Source: Mariniflexile maritimum (lineage in GTDB: Bacteria; Bacteroidota; Bacteroidia; Flavobacteriales; Flavobacteriaceae). Taken from it: 64,000 nucleotides of DNA. Positions 18,721 through 27,488 of this stretch are shown here, piece by piece. The translations under genes and the position numbers were made by a program. The DNA lies in contig NZ_WRPN01000013.1 in assembly GCF_009746565.1 (NCBI RefSeq), forward strand, positions 34,952 to 98,951. Direction: 5' to 3'. Under the pieces are notes generated by a model. The model saw nothing but the letters and a program-made list of their open reading frames with translations. It did no database searches and had not been told where the DNA came from. Position 1 is the stretch's first letter. Each line of letters opens with the position of its first letter.

Positions 18721-18771
18721 GTGTTTAAAAAAAACTCTATTTCACTTTTCAGAGAAAAAATATAACTTCGT

Positions 18772-18779
18772 TAACTTTG
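18772..18779 (+). promoter_or_regulatory. -7 box TAACTTTG upstream of a methyltransferase gene
   Basis: TAACTTTG matches the Bacteroidota -7 consensus TAnnTTTG exactly, in the gap after the previous methyltransferase gene. Transcription would begin near 18786, leaving a leader before the ATG at 18816 or 18837. Confidence 0.5.
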
Positions 18780-18836
18780 GCAAACCATTAAAATAATTTC
18801 ATAGTCTTTTTAGTTATGTGCAATTTAAAAACCAAT

Positions 18837-19454
18837 ATGGAAGAATTTTGGAATAACAGATATAAGAAAAAAGAATTCGCATACGGAAAGAACCCTAATG
18901 TGTTCTTTAAGAATACCATCAACAAACTAAATGTATCTGGAAAACTACTTCTACCTGCCGAAGGAGAAGGTAGAAATGCCGTTTATGCCGCAAAATTAGG
19001 ATTAAATGTATTTGCTTTTGACATTAGCGAAGCAGGAAAAAATAAAGCGAAAGAATTAGCTAAATCAGAAAATGTGACTATTGATTATAGGGTTGGAGAG
19101 CTGAATCAGCTAAATCTTAAAAAAAATAGTTTTGATGCTCTAGCGCTAATTTATGCTCATTTTCCAGAAAACGAAAAAGAGACATTACACAAGGATTTAG
19201 CTGAATTAATAAAACCAAATGGGTATCTGATTTTGGAAGGCTTTAGTGTTAATAATCTGGAACTTCTCAAAAAGAACCCTAAAATTGGAGGTCCGGCAAT
19301 AAGAGCAATGTTGTTTTCAAAGCAGGAAATTAAAGACACTTTCAAAAATTTTGAAATCATTGAACTTGAAGAGACACAAATAGAATTAAATGAAGGACGT
19401 TTTCACAACGGATTAGCAAGTGTAATTAGGTTTATTGGGAAAAAAAATGTGTAA
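18837..19454 (+). CDS. Class I SAM-dependent methyltransferase (TehB/thiopurine-type)
   Basis: A 205-aa small methyltransferase starting MEEFWNNRYKKKEFAYGKNP. The region LLLPAEGEGRNAVYAAKLG is motif I, with VFAFDISEAG as the acidic loop and FDALALIYAHFPENE following. This resembles TehB-like and related detoxifying methyltransferases in which GEGRNAV is typical. The start is put at the second in-frame ATG, because the first (18816) adds seven residues before the conserved WNNRY element; either is possible. It is monocistronic. The substrate is unknown. Confidence 0.78.
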   Translation: MEEFWNNRYKKKEFAYGKNPNVFFKNTINKLNVSGKLLLPAEGEGRNAVYAAKLGLNVFAFDISEAGKNKAKELAKSENVTIDYRVGELNQLNLKKNSFDALALIYAHFPENEKETLHKDLAELIKPNGYLILEGFSVNNLELLKKNPKIGGPAIRAMLFSKQEIKDTFKNFEIIELEETQIELNEGRFHNGLASVIRFIGKKNV

Positions 19455-19722
19455 AAATATATTACGAGTCGTTGTTAACACCAAGGTTTAGCCATTTTTG
19501 TCTAGTCGTTTACTTTGTTATAACGCCTGTTAAAATTTAAATTTAATTAGTAAATAGCATCTTTTATTTTGGATGCCTACCGTCGCAGGAATAGCAAGCA
19601 TTTGAATACTAAAGGAAAGATTTAGAATCCTTGAGTGTGCTTCTTGACCTTTGGTAAAATTCAAAGAAATCATTATTCGTGAATTCGTACCAAAAAACTT
19701 TTAACTTTTAATATTTTACTTC

Positions 19723-19730
19723 TAACTTTG
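19723..19730 (+). promoter_or_regulatory. -7 box TAACTTTG immediately before the adenosyltransferase start codon
   Basis: An exact TAnnTTTG match ends 5 bp before the ATG at 19736. With the usual spacing the transcript would start at or next to the ATG, giving a leaderless mRNA. No good -33 TTG is seen. Confidence 0.5.
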
Positions 19731-19735
19731 AAGTT

Positions 19736-20308
19736 ATGAAAATCTACACCAAAACAGGCGATAAAGGCACCACCGCATTATTTGGCGGCACCCGCGTACC
19801 AAAGCACCACATCCGTATTGAAAGCTACGGTACCGTTGATGAATTGAACTCCTATTTAGGCTTAATTCGCGACCAAGATATAAATCAGCATTACAAAGAT
19901 ATACTCATACGTGTTCAAGACCGACTTTTTACGGTGGGCGCTATTTTGGCGACCCCGCCCGATAAAGCCATTTTAAAAAACGGGAAAGAACGGTTGAATA
20001 TTCCTAAAATATCTGATGAAGATATTGAGCGATTGGAGCATGAAATAGATGCAATGAACGAATCATTACCACCCATGACGCATTTTGTGCTGCCGGGTGG
20101 ACACCAAACGGTGTCATTCTGTCATATTGCGCGTTGTGTTTGCCGAAGAGCCGAACGTTTAGCCACGGCACTTAACGATGTGGAACCCATTGATCCGCAT
20201 ACCATCATGTACTTAAATCGCCTATCTGACTATTTGTTTGTATTGGCACGAAAATTGACTTTTGACTTGCAAGCACCTGAAGTGAAGTGGATTCCGGAGA
20301 AGCAGTGA
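19736..20308 (+). CDS. PduO-type cob(I)yrinic acid a,c-diamide adenosyltransferase
   Basis: A 190-aa enzyme that transfers the adenosyl group of ATP to cob(I)alamin, making coenzyme B12. The N-terminus KIYTKTGDKGTTALFGGTRV is the ATP-binding signature. YGTVDELNSYLGL, MTHFVLPGG and ARCVCRRAERL complete the PduO family pattern. The length is standard. It is monocistronic with a short or absent leader, and no cobalamin riboswitch is recognisable in the upstream gap. Confidence 0.92.
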   Translation: MKIYTKTGDKGTTALFGGTRVPKHHIRIESYGTVDELNSYLGLIRDQDINQHYKDILIRVQDRLFTVGAILATPPDKAILKNGKERLNIPKISDEDIERLEHEIDAMNESLPPMTHFVLPGGHQTVSFCHIARCVCRRAERLATALNDVEPIDPHTIMYLNRLSDYLFVLARKLTFDLQAPEVKWIPEKQ

Positions 20309-20350
20309 AGTTGGAAGTGCGACGTTTAAAAAGAAGTATTAATAGTGTAT

Positions 20351-20432
20351 CGTCATTAAGAGGTACGAAGCAATCTCATGAATCGGAATTATTAATTAAC
20401 AGATTGCTTCGTTGTACCTCCTACCATTGACG
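20351..20432. repeat. Imperfect palindromic intergenic repeat
   Basis: Left arm CGTCATTAAGAGGTACGAAG with AAGCAATCT pairs with the right arm AGATTGCTTCGTTGTACCTC ending CATTGACG, with small bulges, around an AT-rich loop. This resembles palindromic elements I know from Bacteroidota intergenic DNA. It could form a long hairpin. It fills part of the 385-bp gap between the adenosyltransferase and DUF2795 genes. Confidence 0.6.
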
Positions 20433-20455
20433 TGAATTTGAATGTTTATTGTGAT

Positions 20456-20557
20456 TTGCGTTAGGGATTGTAGTGGAAATCCTTTTTTGCCATTAAAAGC
20501 AAAAAAGATTGCAACGTAAAGCCCGACCTCCCGATAGCTATCGGGATGGTAACGCCA
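20456..20557. repeat. Interspersed repeat, copy A
   Basis: It shares with copy B (27489-27574) the framework TTGCGT..GGGAT....GTGGAAA.CC, then AACGTA.AGCCCGACC, then ACGCCA. The parts between are unrelated but each can fold: here TTTTTTGC...GCAAAAAA and CCCGATAGCTATCGGG. The conserved frame with changing hairpins suggests a mobile or RNA-like repeat element. No coding potential is seen. Confidence 0.6.
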
Positions 20558-20640
20558 TAAATTAAAACACTAGCTATCAGTTAATTAAACAATAAAAACA
20601 TACGTTCCTAAAAATAATAATTAAATAATTCATTTTTTCC

Positions 20641-20670
20641 TTGTGTGTTTGAACTAAAAAATTATTTTTG
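20641..20670 (+). promoter_or_regulatory. Consensus Bacteroidota promoter of the DUF2795 gene
   Basis: A -33 TTG (20641-20643), a 19-bp spacer and the -7 box TATTTTTG (20663-20670) fit the consensus TTG-N19-TAnnTTTG. The start codon is 24 bp further on. Confidence 0.7.
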
Positions 20671-20693
20671 CACAAAATTTAAACGCATATAAC

Positions 20694-20915
20694 ATGTATT
20701 GGACTTTAGAATTAGCATCGTATTTAAGCGATGCGCCGTGGCCAGCAACAAAGGACGAGCTAATAGATTACGCCATTAGAACCGGTGCGCCTTTGGAAGT
20801 TGTTGAAAATTTACAGTCTATTGAAGACGAAGGTGATGCCTACGACTCCATTGACGAAATTTGGTCTGATTATCCAACAGATGAAGATTACCTTTGGAAT
20901 GAGGATGAATACTAA
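20694..20915 (+). CDS. DUF2795 family small acidic protein
   Basis: A 73-aa protein, strongly acidic at the C-terminus (DYPTDEDYLWNEDEY). The pattern LASYLSDAPWPATKDELIDYAIRTGAPLEVVENLQ matches DUF2795, a small helical domain of unknown function. In Bacteroidota short DUF2795 proteins with this acidic tail are common. It has its own consensus promoter and terminator, so it is expressed alone, just upstream of secA. Confidence 0.85.
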   Translation: MYWTLELASYLSDAPWPATKDELIDYAIRTGAPLEVVENLQSIEDEGDAYDSIDEIWSDYPTDEDYLWNEDEY

Positions 20916-20935
20916 TAAAGCATAAAGAAAAGTTA

Positions 20936-20958
20936 AAAAGTCTCGGTTTGAGACTTTT
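20936..20958 (+). terminator. Rho-independent terminator after the DUF2795 gene
   Basis: A 9-bp stem AAAAGTCTC/GAGACTTTT with a 5-base loop is followed by a run of T. Confidence 0.85.
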
Positions 20959-20995
20959 TTTTTTCTCTAATCTTAATAAAACATATTACAAAATG

Positions 20996-21003
20996 TATCT
21001 TTG
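20996..21003 (+). promoter_or_regulatory. -7 box of secA
   Basis: TATCTTTG fits TAnnTTTG and lies 65 bp before the secA ATG, just after the preceding terminator. No TTG sits at the ideal -33 distance. Confidence 0.5.
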
Positions 21004-21068
21004 AATGCTTTTTTTAAAAGAAGCACCAAAAAAAGAACCACACAACCAGTGTAACAAAATAGAAACCC

Positions 21069-24000
21069 ATGAGTTTTATAAATTCTGTACTAAAAGTATT
21101 TGTTGGCGACAAATCAAAACAAGATGTAAAGGCCATCACCCCTATCCTAAATAAAATCAAAACCTTTGAAGCGGCCATTGGGGCGTTATCCCACGATGAA
21201 CTTCGCGCTAAAACGGCGCAGTTTAAAACCCTCATTGCGGAAGCCATAAAGCCCATAAACGACCAAATAGATGGCCTGCTCGTAGAAGCTGAAAACACCG
21301 AAGATATTGACCGACGAGAAGATATTTACCAAGCCATTGATAAGTTAAAGGATGATGCCTACAAGATTACCGAAGACGTTCTGAACAACATTCTGCCCGA
21401 AGCCTTTGCCGTAATAAAGGAAACGGCCAAACGGTTTAAGGACAATACCACCCTTACCGTAACCGCAAGCGCGTTTGACAGGGAACTATCGGGCAACAAC
21501 GATTATGTTACCCTGGATGATGATAAGGCCATCTGGTCCAACTCCTGGGATGCCGCGGGAAAAGCCATTACCTGGGACATGGTACATTACGACGTGCAAC
21601 TTATTGGCGGTATTGCCCTGCACCAAGGCAAAATAGCCGAAATGCAAACAGGTGAGGGTAAAACCTTAGTGGCCACACTACCCATGTACCTCAACGCCCT
21701 TTCGGGAAATGGGGTCCATTTGGTAACGGTAAACGATTATTTGGCAAAAAGGGATAGCGCGTGGATGGCGCCAATATTCCAATTCCACGGGTTAACGGTC
21801 GATTGTATAGACCACCACCAACCCAATAGCGAAGCCCGAAAAAAAGCCTATAACGCCGATATAACCTACGGAACAAACAACGAGTTTGGTTTCGATTACC
21901 TGCGCGATAACATGGCACACTCGCCCAACGATTTGGTACAACGCCCGCACCACTACGCGATTGTAGATGAGGTAGATTCGGTGCTAGTGGATGATGCCCG
22001 TACCCCCCTAATTATTTCGGGCCCCATTCCGCAAGGCGAACGCCATGAGTTTAACGAGCTAAAACCGAAGGTTGATGATATTGTTGCGGTACAGCGCAAG
22101 TATTTAACCGGTGTTTTGGCTGAAGCTAAAAAATTAATTGCAGCTGGCGATACCAAAGAAGGCGGGTTCCAATTGCTCCGCGTGTATCGTGGTATGCCCA
22201 AAAACAAAGCCCTTATTAAATTTTTAAGTGAGGAAGGCGTAAAGCAATTGCTTCAAAAAACCGAAAACTATTACATGCAGGACAACAACCGCGAAATGCC
22301 AAAGGTGGATGCCGAACTGTATTATGTGATTGAAGAAAAGAACAATCAAATTGAGCTTTCCGATAAAGGCGTGGAATACTTATCCGGAAAAGACGATCCC
22401 AACTTTTTCATCATGCCGGAAATTGGTGTTGAAATCGCCAAAATTGAAAGCCAACAGTTACCTTTAGCCGAAGAAGCAAAGTTAAAAGAAGAATTATATA
22501 AAGATTTTGGAGTAAAATCAGAGCGTATCCACACCCTTAACCAATTATTAAAGGCCTACGCATTATTTGAAAAAGACATTCAATATGTGGTTATCGACAA
22601 CAAAGTAATGATTGTTGATGAGCAAACCGGCCGTATCATGGATGGCCGCCGCTATTCCGATGGTTTGCACCAAGCCATTGAAGCCAAAGAAAACGTAAAA
22701 ATTGAAGATGCCACCCAAACCTTTGCAACCATCACCCTACAAAATTACTTTAGGATGTACCGCAAACTATCGGGCATGACGGGTACAGCGGTAACCGAAG
22801 CGGGCGAGTTTTGGGAAATCTATAAATTGGATGTGGTTGAAATTCCTACCAACCGCCCCATTGTGCGCGATGACAGGGAGGATTTGGTATATAAAACAAA
22901 ACGCGAAAAGTACAATGCCGTTATCGATGAAGTTACCAAACTTTCATTAGCAGGTCGCCCTGTTTTGATAGGCACCACTTCGGTAGAAATAAGCGAATTG
23001 CTTGCAAAAATGCTTACCATCCGCAAAATTCCGCACAACGTTTTAAATGCAAAACTGCACAAAAAAGAAGCCGACATTGTTGCCGAAGCGGGCCAACCCG
23101 GGCAAGTAACCATTGCTACCAATATGGCGGGTCGTGGTACCGATATTAAATTAACCGATGCCGTAAAAAAAGCCGGTGGTTTAGCCATTGTAGGTACCGA
23201 GCGCCACGATTCGCGCCGTGTGGATAGGCAGTTGCGCGGTCGTGCCGGTCGCCAGGGCGACCCCGGAAGCTCGCAATTTTATGTGTCGTTGGAAGATAAC
23301 CTCATGCGTTTATTTGGTAGCGAGCGCATCGCTAAAATGATGGATCGCATGGGCTTGAAGGAAGGCGAAGTGATCCAACATTCCATGATCTCAAAATCTA
23401 TTGAACGTGCCCAGAAAAAAGTAGAGGAAAACAACTTTGGGGTTCGTAAGCGTTTGTTGGAATATGACGATGTAATGAACGCCCAACGCGAAGTGGTTTA
23501 CAAACGTCGCCACCATGCCTTATTTGGCGAGCGTTTGCGCGTGGATTTGGCAAACATGATTTTTGATACCGCAGAAGGCCTTGTTGAAACCAATAAAACA
23601 GCAAGCGATTATAAAAACTTCGAATTTGAACTGATTCGGTATTTCTCGATGAGTTCGCCCGTTTCGGATGCTGAATTCGCAAAACTATCGGCTCCAGAAA
23701 TCACTTCCAAAATTTACAAGGCCGCTTTTGAATATTACAAAGACAAAATGGCGCGTAATGCCGATTTAGCTTTTCCCGTTATTAAAAACGTGTATGAAAC
23801 CCAACGCGATAAATTTAAACGCATTGTGGTACCGTTTACCGATGGCATTAAAACCCTAAACGTGGTAACCGACCTGGAAAAAGCCTACGAAACCAACGGA
23901 AAACAATTGATTACCGATTTTGAAAAGAACATCACCCTGGCCATTATCGACGACGCTTGGAAAACCCATTTACGCAAAATGGACGAGCTAAAACAATCGG

Positions 24001-24422
24001 TGCAATTGGCAGTGCACGAGCAAAAAGACCCGCTGCTTATCTATAAATTTGAGGCCTTTGAATTGTTTAAAGCGATGATAGACGAGGTAAACAAAGATGT
24101 GATTTCCTTCTTGTTTAAGGGCGAATTACCGCATGAAACGCAAAACACCATTCAAGAAGCGAGAGAACGCAAACAGGAAAAATTAAACATCCAAAAAGAC
24201 GAAATCCCTAATTTGGATGAGCGTTCGGCACAAAGTCGTTCAGCAGGACAAACCCAGCAGCAGCACCAAGTAACGGAAACCATTGTGCGCGACAGGCCCA
24301 AAATTGGCCGTAACGACCAAGTAACCATCAAACACGTGATTACCGCCGAGAGCAAAACCCTCAAATACAAACAAGCCGAACCTTTATTGGCCAAAGGCGA
24401 TTGGGTGTTGGTTGAAAACTAA
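21069..24422 (+). CDS. secA: Preprotein translocase motor ATPase SecA
   Basis: An 1,117-aa ATPase that drives proteins through SecYEG. The Walker A MQTGEGKT is near residue 192-200 and Walker B YAIVDEVDSVLVDDARTPLI near 300. Other landmarks are TVNDYLAKRD, TNNEFGFDYLRDNM, KLSGMTGTAVTE, NMAGRGTDIKL and LRGRAGRQGDPG. It is longer than the ~850-900 aa of most SecA proteins. An insertion lies between the N-terminal helix and Walker A (residues ~65-165), and more sequence lies in the preprotein-crosslinking domain, as usual in Bacteroidota. The C-terminus keeps GRND but then reads QVTIKHV instead of the Cys-rich zinc motif (PCPCGSGKK). It has its own -7 box and terminator. Confidence 0.98.
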   Translation: MSFINSVLKVFVGDKSKQDVKAITPILNKIKTFEAAIGALSHDELRAKTAQFKTLIAEAIKPINDQIDGLLVEAENTEDIDRREDIYQAIDKLKDDAYKITEDVLNNILPEAFAVIKETAKRFKDNTTLTVTASAFDRELSGNNDYVTLDDDKAIWSNSWDAAGKAITWDMVHYDVQLIGGIALHQGKIAEMQTGEGKTLVATLPMYLNALSGNGVHLVTVNDYLAKRDSAWMAPIFQFHGLTVDCIDHHQPNSEARKKAYNADITYGTNNEFGFDYLRDNMAHSPNDLVQRPHHYAIVDEVDSVLVDDARTPLIISGPIPQGERHEFNELKPKVDDIVAVQRKYLTGVLAEAKKLIAAGDTKEGGFQLLRVYRGMPKNKALIKFLSEEGVKQLLQKTENYYMQDNNREMPKVDAELYYVIEEKNNQIELSDKGVEYLSGKDDPNFFIMPEIGVEIAKIESQQLPLAEEAKLKEELYKDFGVKSERIHTLNQLLKAYALFEKDIQYVVIDNKVMIVDEQTGRIMDGRRYSDGLHQAIEAKENVKIEDATQTFATITLQNYFRMYRKLSGMTGTAVTEAGEFWEIYKLDVVEIPTNRPIVRDDREDLVYKTKREKYNAVIDEVTKLSLAGRPVLIGTTSVEISELLAKMLTIRKIPHNVLNAKLHKKEADIVAEAGQPGQVTIATNMAGRGTDIKLTDAVKKAGGLAIVGTERHDSRRVDRQLRGRAGRQGDPGSSQFYVSLEDNLMRLFGSERIAKMMDRMGLKEGEVIQHSMISKSIERAQKKVEENNFGVRKRLLEYDDVMNAQREVVYKRRHHALFGERLRVDLANMIFDTAEGLVETNKTASDYKNFEFELIRYFSMSSPVSDAEFAKLSAPEITSKIYKAAFEYYKDKMARNADLAFPVIKNVYETQRDKFKRIVVPFTDGIKTLNVVTDLEKAYETNGKQLITDFEKNITLAIIDDAWKTHLRKMDELKQSVQLAVHEQKDPLLIYKFEAFELFKAMIDEVNKDVISFLFKGELPHETQNTIQEARERKQEKLNIQKDEIPNLDERSAQSRSAGQTQQQHQVTETIVRDRPKIGRNDQVTIKHVITAESKTLKYKQAEPLLAKGDWVLVEN

Positions 24423-24468
24423 CAAATGATTGCGAATCCCGATAGACGGGAAGAAATGCCATAAAACA

Positions 24469-24497
24469 AAATCCCGGTAGCTTATATATCGGGATTT
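24469..24497 (+). terminator. Terminator downstream of secA
   Basis: An inverted repeat AAATCCCG...CGGGATTT lies shortly after the secA stop, followed by a weak T-rich stretch. The upstream part (24431-24461, with CCCGATAGACGGG and TGCCATAAA) may be a short relative of the interspersed repeat. Confidence 0.6.
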
Positions 24498-24533
24498 CTT
24501 ATTTGTTTAAGCCTTACGTCACACTTCGGCGCT

Positions 24534-24773
24534 TTACTTAATAATGACTTCCGTTTTCTTGTCGCCTTTTTTGCTCGAAAATTCCACACCGTCTTTATCC
24601 ACACTTAGGGAAGTGCCGTCCGGTTCCTTTTCCTTCTCTTTTTCAATAATCACTGTTTTCTCCTTTTCAACAGGTTTTTCAATAATGACCGTTTCCGTTT
24701 TGGGCTTTTCCTCACGGCAGCTTACTACTGATAAAACGGCAACACTAGCCAATATAAAAACTAATTTTTTCAT
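24534..24773 (-). CDS. Small putative lipoprotein with charged repeats
   Basis: A 79-aa protein with a signal peptide MKKLVFILASVAVLSVVSC whose end is a lipobox-like VVSC. The mature part is made of short Lys/Glu repeats (VIIEKPVEKEKTVIIEKEKEKE), then TSLSVDKDGVEFSSKKGDK. No known domain is recognised. The repeats could form an extended or coiled stretch beneath the outer membrane. It is convergent with secA. A reading frame on the opposite strand over the same region is judged a shadow, because the signal peptide is on this strand. Confidence 0.65.
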   Translation of the reverse strand: MKKLVFILASVAVLSVVSCREEKPKTETVIIEKPVEKEKTVIIEKEKEKEPDGTSLSVDKDGVEFSSKKGDKKTEVIIK

Positions 24774-25197
24774 GGTGCATGGTTTTTAAGTTATACATTG
24801 GCAAGATAGTAAAGTTGCAACCCGCTATATTACAGCAATTTTGCTTTGTTTTATAGAATTGCCATTTGGGAGTAGATGTTTGTTGTTTTTACTTCGGCTA
24901 AACAAAAGGTATTAGCTTTGTGAAAATTCAATTCACACTTATAAATTCAAAAATCCTGATAATAGATGTAGGTTTTTTTTGTTTTTAGGTGTTTGATTTG
25001 TGGGATTAATATCTTGATTACAATTGCAACTCAAAAACAAGTTATATTAAATAAAACTAAAAAACATCAATGCATAAATCAGATCACCTAAATTGAATTC
25101 AAATTTTTAGTCTCATAAAAATTATAACAAATTAAGAATAAAACAGTTAAACTTTTGAATGAAAACAGAATAAAATAAGTATTTTAGTGCCAAAATT
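24774..25197. other. 424-bp AT-rich intergenic region at the left edge of the accessory island
   Basis: No ORF with recognisable content was found, and no remnant of dndB. A -7-like box TAGCTTTG at 24913-24920 (+) is followed about 50 bp later by a T-run (around 24960), but no clear hairpin is seen. A near-match TATTTTAG at 25180-25187 could serve dndC. Confidence 0.5.
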
Positions 25198-26518
25198 ATG
25201 GCGAAATTTATACAAAATATAGTTAACGAAATTATAGACCAATATGCTTATGCCGATGAAACAAATCGTCCGTGGATTATTGGTTTTAGCGGTGGAAAAG
25301 ATTCAACAGTGATGCTTCAACTTATATGGAAAGCTATTTCTCAAATAAAAGAGTTGACAGGTATTATAAAACGTGATATTTATGTAGTTTGTAACGACAC
25401 TATGGTTGAAAACCCAGTTATTACAGAATACGTGTATCGGGTACTCGATAAAATTGAACAAGCAGCGGTTGAACAAGACATCCCCATAAAAGTAATAAAA
25501 ACAATACCCAGGTTAGAAGATTCGTTTTGGGTTAATCTTATTGGACGTGGCTATCCTGCTCCTAACAACGCTTTTAGATGGTGTACGGAACGACTTAAAA
25601 TCAAACCTACTTCTAGGTTTTTAATAGAGCAAATAGACGAATTTGGTGAAGCCGTTATCTTAATTGGCACCAGAACCGCGGAAAGCGCCCAACGTGCTAA
25701 GTCCATGAAAAAACACGCTATTAAGGGAAAGCGTTTAACAAAGCATCCAACACAGCCAAACACCTATATGTACGCCCCTATTCGTAGTTTGAGTTTAGAG
25801 GAAGTTTGGTATGTTATTAATACGATGGAATCGCCATGGGGTTCGGATAATGCAGAACTTTTTCAAATATATTCAGATGCAAGTGCAGACGACTACGAAT
25901 GCCCAACAGTTGTAACAAACAAGGAGCATAAATCTTGTGGGCAAAGTCGTTTTGGGTGCTGGGTGTGTACCGTTGTGAAAGAAGATAAATCAATGTCTGC
26001 ATTGATTGATAACGGATTAACTTGGTTAACACCCTTATTGAAATTTAGAAATCAATTGGCGGCTGAAAGAAATATTATCGAACACCGAATGCCCGAACGC
26101 AGAAATGGAACAGCAGCCATTAACGGTATGGGACCATATTATCCTTGGTATAGGGCAAAAGTGTTAGAAAGGCTTTTTGAAACTCAAAAATAGATTCAAA
26201 AAGAAAAACCGCACGTTGAACTGATAACAAACCAAGAATTAGTTGCCATTCAAACTATATGGTATAGAGATTATATTTTTAACCAAAAAGTTTCAGAATT
26301 ATACCGAAAAGCATATAAAATCAATTTGGATATGAAAGACCAAAACGAAAAACACGAAAAAGAATTAGAGTTATTGAAAAAATCGTGTGAGGACAACCCC
26401 AACGATTTTCACTTAATTCAAGAATTGTTAACGCTCCAAAAAAAAAAAATCGCTTTTGAATAAAAAAAGAGGTCTGAAAGAGGATATGATGAAAAGGTTA
26501 GAATTTGCTTTAAATTAA
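25198..26518 (+). pseudogene. dndC: dndC, DNA phosphorothioation sulfurtransferase, broken by a nonsense codon and a frameshift
   Basis: The first 331 codons are a clear DndC. The PP-loop is FSGGKDSTVML near residue 30, NNAFRWCTERLK follows, and four cysteines (YECPTVV, then SCGQSRFGCWVCTVV) would hold the Fe-S cluster. In the Dnd system DndC activates DNA for sulfur insertion with DndD and DndE. A TAG at 26191-26193 stops the frame. In the same frame the sequence continues as a plausible DndC tail (ELITNQELVAIQTIWYRDYI) to a TAA at 26461-26463. A tract of 12 A (26438-26449) precedes that TAA. Dropping one A restores SLLNKKRGLKEDMMKRLEF to a TAA at 26516-26518, giving about 439 aa, the family's usual size. 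That TAA overlaps the next gene's ATG by one base. The N-terminal part may still be made. Confidence 0.85.
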
Positions 26519-27480
26519 TGGTTAAAAATTTAGCATATTATGTTTATTGCTTCACCCATTTAAAAAGAGATAACAAAAATGGTGGAGCACCACACAAACC
26601 AATACTTTTATTGAGTTTGATAAATCTATTCAATAAGGGTATTTACAACAATCAAGAAATTTTAATAACGGCAGAATTAGTTTCCTCTTTCAAAACTAAT
26701 TGGAATAAATTAGTTTTCACCAATCATCATCCAATTTTTTCTTTACCATTTTATCATATGAATTCAGAGCCTTTTTGGAAGTTGATTCCAAATTTAGGTT
26801 GCGAAAAATGGATTGAATCTAAAAGCTCAATGAGAAGCTTTGGTAATTTAACTACTGCTGTAAAAACAGCATTAATTGATAAAGAACTTTCAATAATTTT
26901 ATTAAAACCTGAAAACAGGGATATTTTAAAAATCGCAATTTTAGATAGATATTTCCCTGAATCTAAATCAAATTATGGCTCAAATGGTAATGACGAATTG
27001 CCTTCAGTTATGATTCTTCACGAAAGTTCAGAAGAATACAAAAGAAAAATAATTGAACTCAAAAACAGTTTAGATGAAAACGCATTTCAGGAAGAAATAT
27101 TTATAAGAAGTGGTATTTTTAAAAGAGAAATACCCAAAATATATGATAACACTTGTTGCATATCAGGAATGAGGATTGATGCAACTGCAAATATTTCAAT
27201 GATTGATGCTTGTCATATTGTTCCTTTTGCCGAAGCTTATGATGATACTTTAACAAATGGAATTGCTTTAAGTCCTAATTTACACCGTGCATTTGATAGA
27301 GGTTTAATTTCAATTTCAGACGATTATAGAGTTTTGATTAAAAAGAATTTTGTCGAAAATAGTAATTCAGTTTTCAACTTAACACAATTTGAAAATCAAA
27401 AAATTATACTGCCAAAACACGAAACCTATTTTCCTTCACTAGAAAATTTTCATTATCATAGAAATAGGTTTAATTTCTAA
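26518..27480 (+). CDS. Sulfur-binding-domain/HNH endonuclease (predicted phosphorothioate-dependent type IV restriction)
   Basis: A 320-aa intact gene. The N-terminal ~150 residues contain GGAPHKPILLLSLI and LPFYHMNSEPFWKLIPN. These fit what I recall of the sulfur-binding domain of phosphorothioate-sensing nucleases such as ScoMcrA/SprMcrA (APHKPLLLL and PFW.L elements). The C-terminal half has an HNH_2-type nuclease: CCISGMRI, then ACHIVPF (His 233), TNGIALS (Asn 247) and NLHRAFDRGLI (His 256). Predicted role: cutting DNA that carries phosphorothioate links. The ATG overlaps the ancestral dndC stop by one base (TAATG), so the two genes were translationally coupled. Such a nuclease would be harmful in a cell with working Dnd modification, which fits the broken dndC. 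A general McrA-like HNH enzyme is the alternative. Confidence 0.75.
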   Translation: MVKNLAYYVYCFTHLKRDNKNGGAPHKPILLLSLINLFNKGIYNNQEILITAELVSSFKTNWNKLVFTNHHPIFSLPFYHMNSEPFWKLIPNLGCEKWIESKSSMRSFGNLTTAVKTALIDKELSIILLKPENRDILKIAILDRYFPESKSNYGSNGNDELPSVMILHESSEEYKRKIIELKNSLDENAFQEEIFIRSGIFKREIPKIYDNTCCISGMRIDATANISMIDACHIVPFAEAYDDTLTNGIALSPNLHRAFDRGLISISDDYRVLIKKNFVENSNSVFNLTQFENQKIILPKHETYFPSLENFHYHRNRFNF

Positions 27481-27488
27481 CAGTATCA

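Noticed and set aside
24544..24789. 81-codon + strand ORF opposite the small lipoprotein
   Set aside because: The - strand frame has a proper signal peptide and lipobox; the other is a mirror of its Glu/Lys codons.
26191..26193. TAG read as a sense codon (suppressor or recoding)
   Set aside because: No recoding signal or special tRNA is visible, and a second lesion in the same gene makes decay simpler. A sequencing error cannot be excluded.
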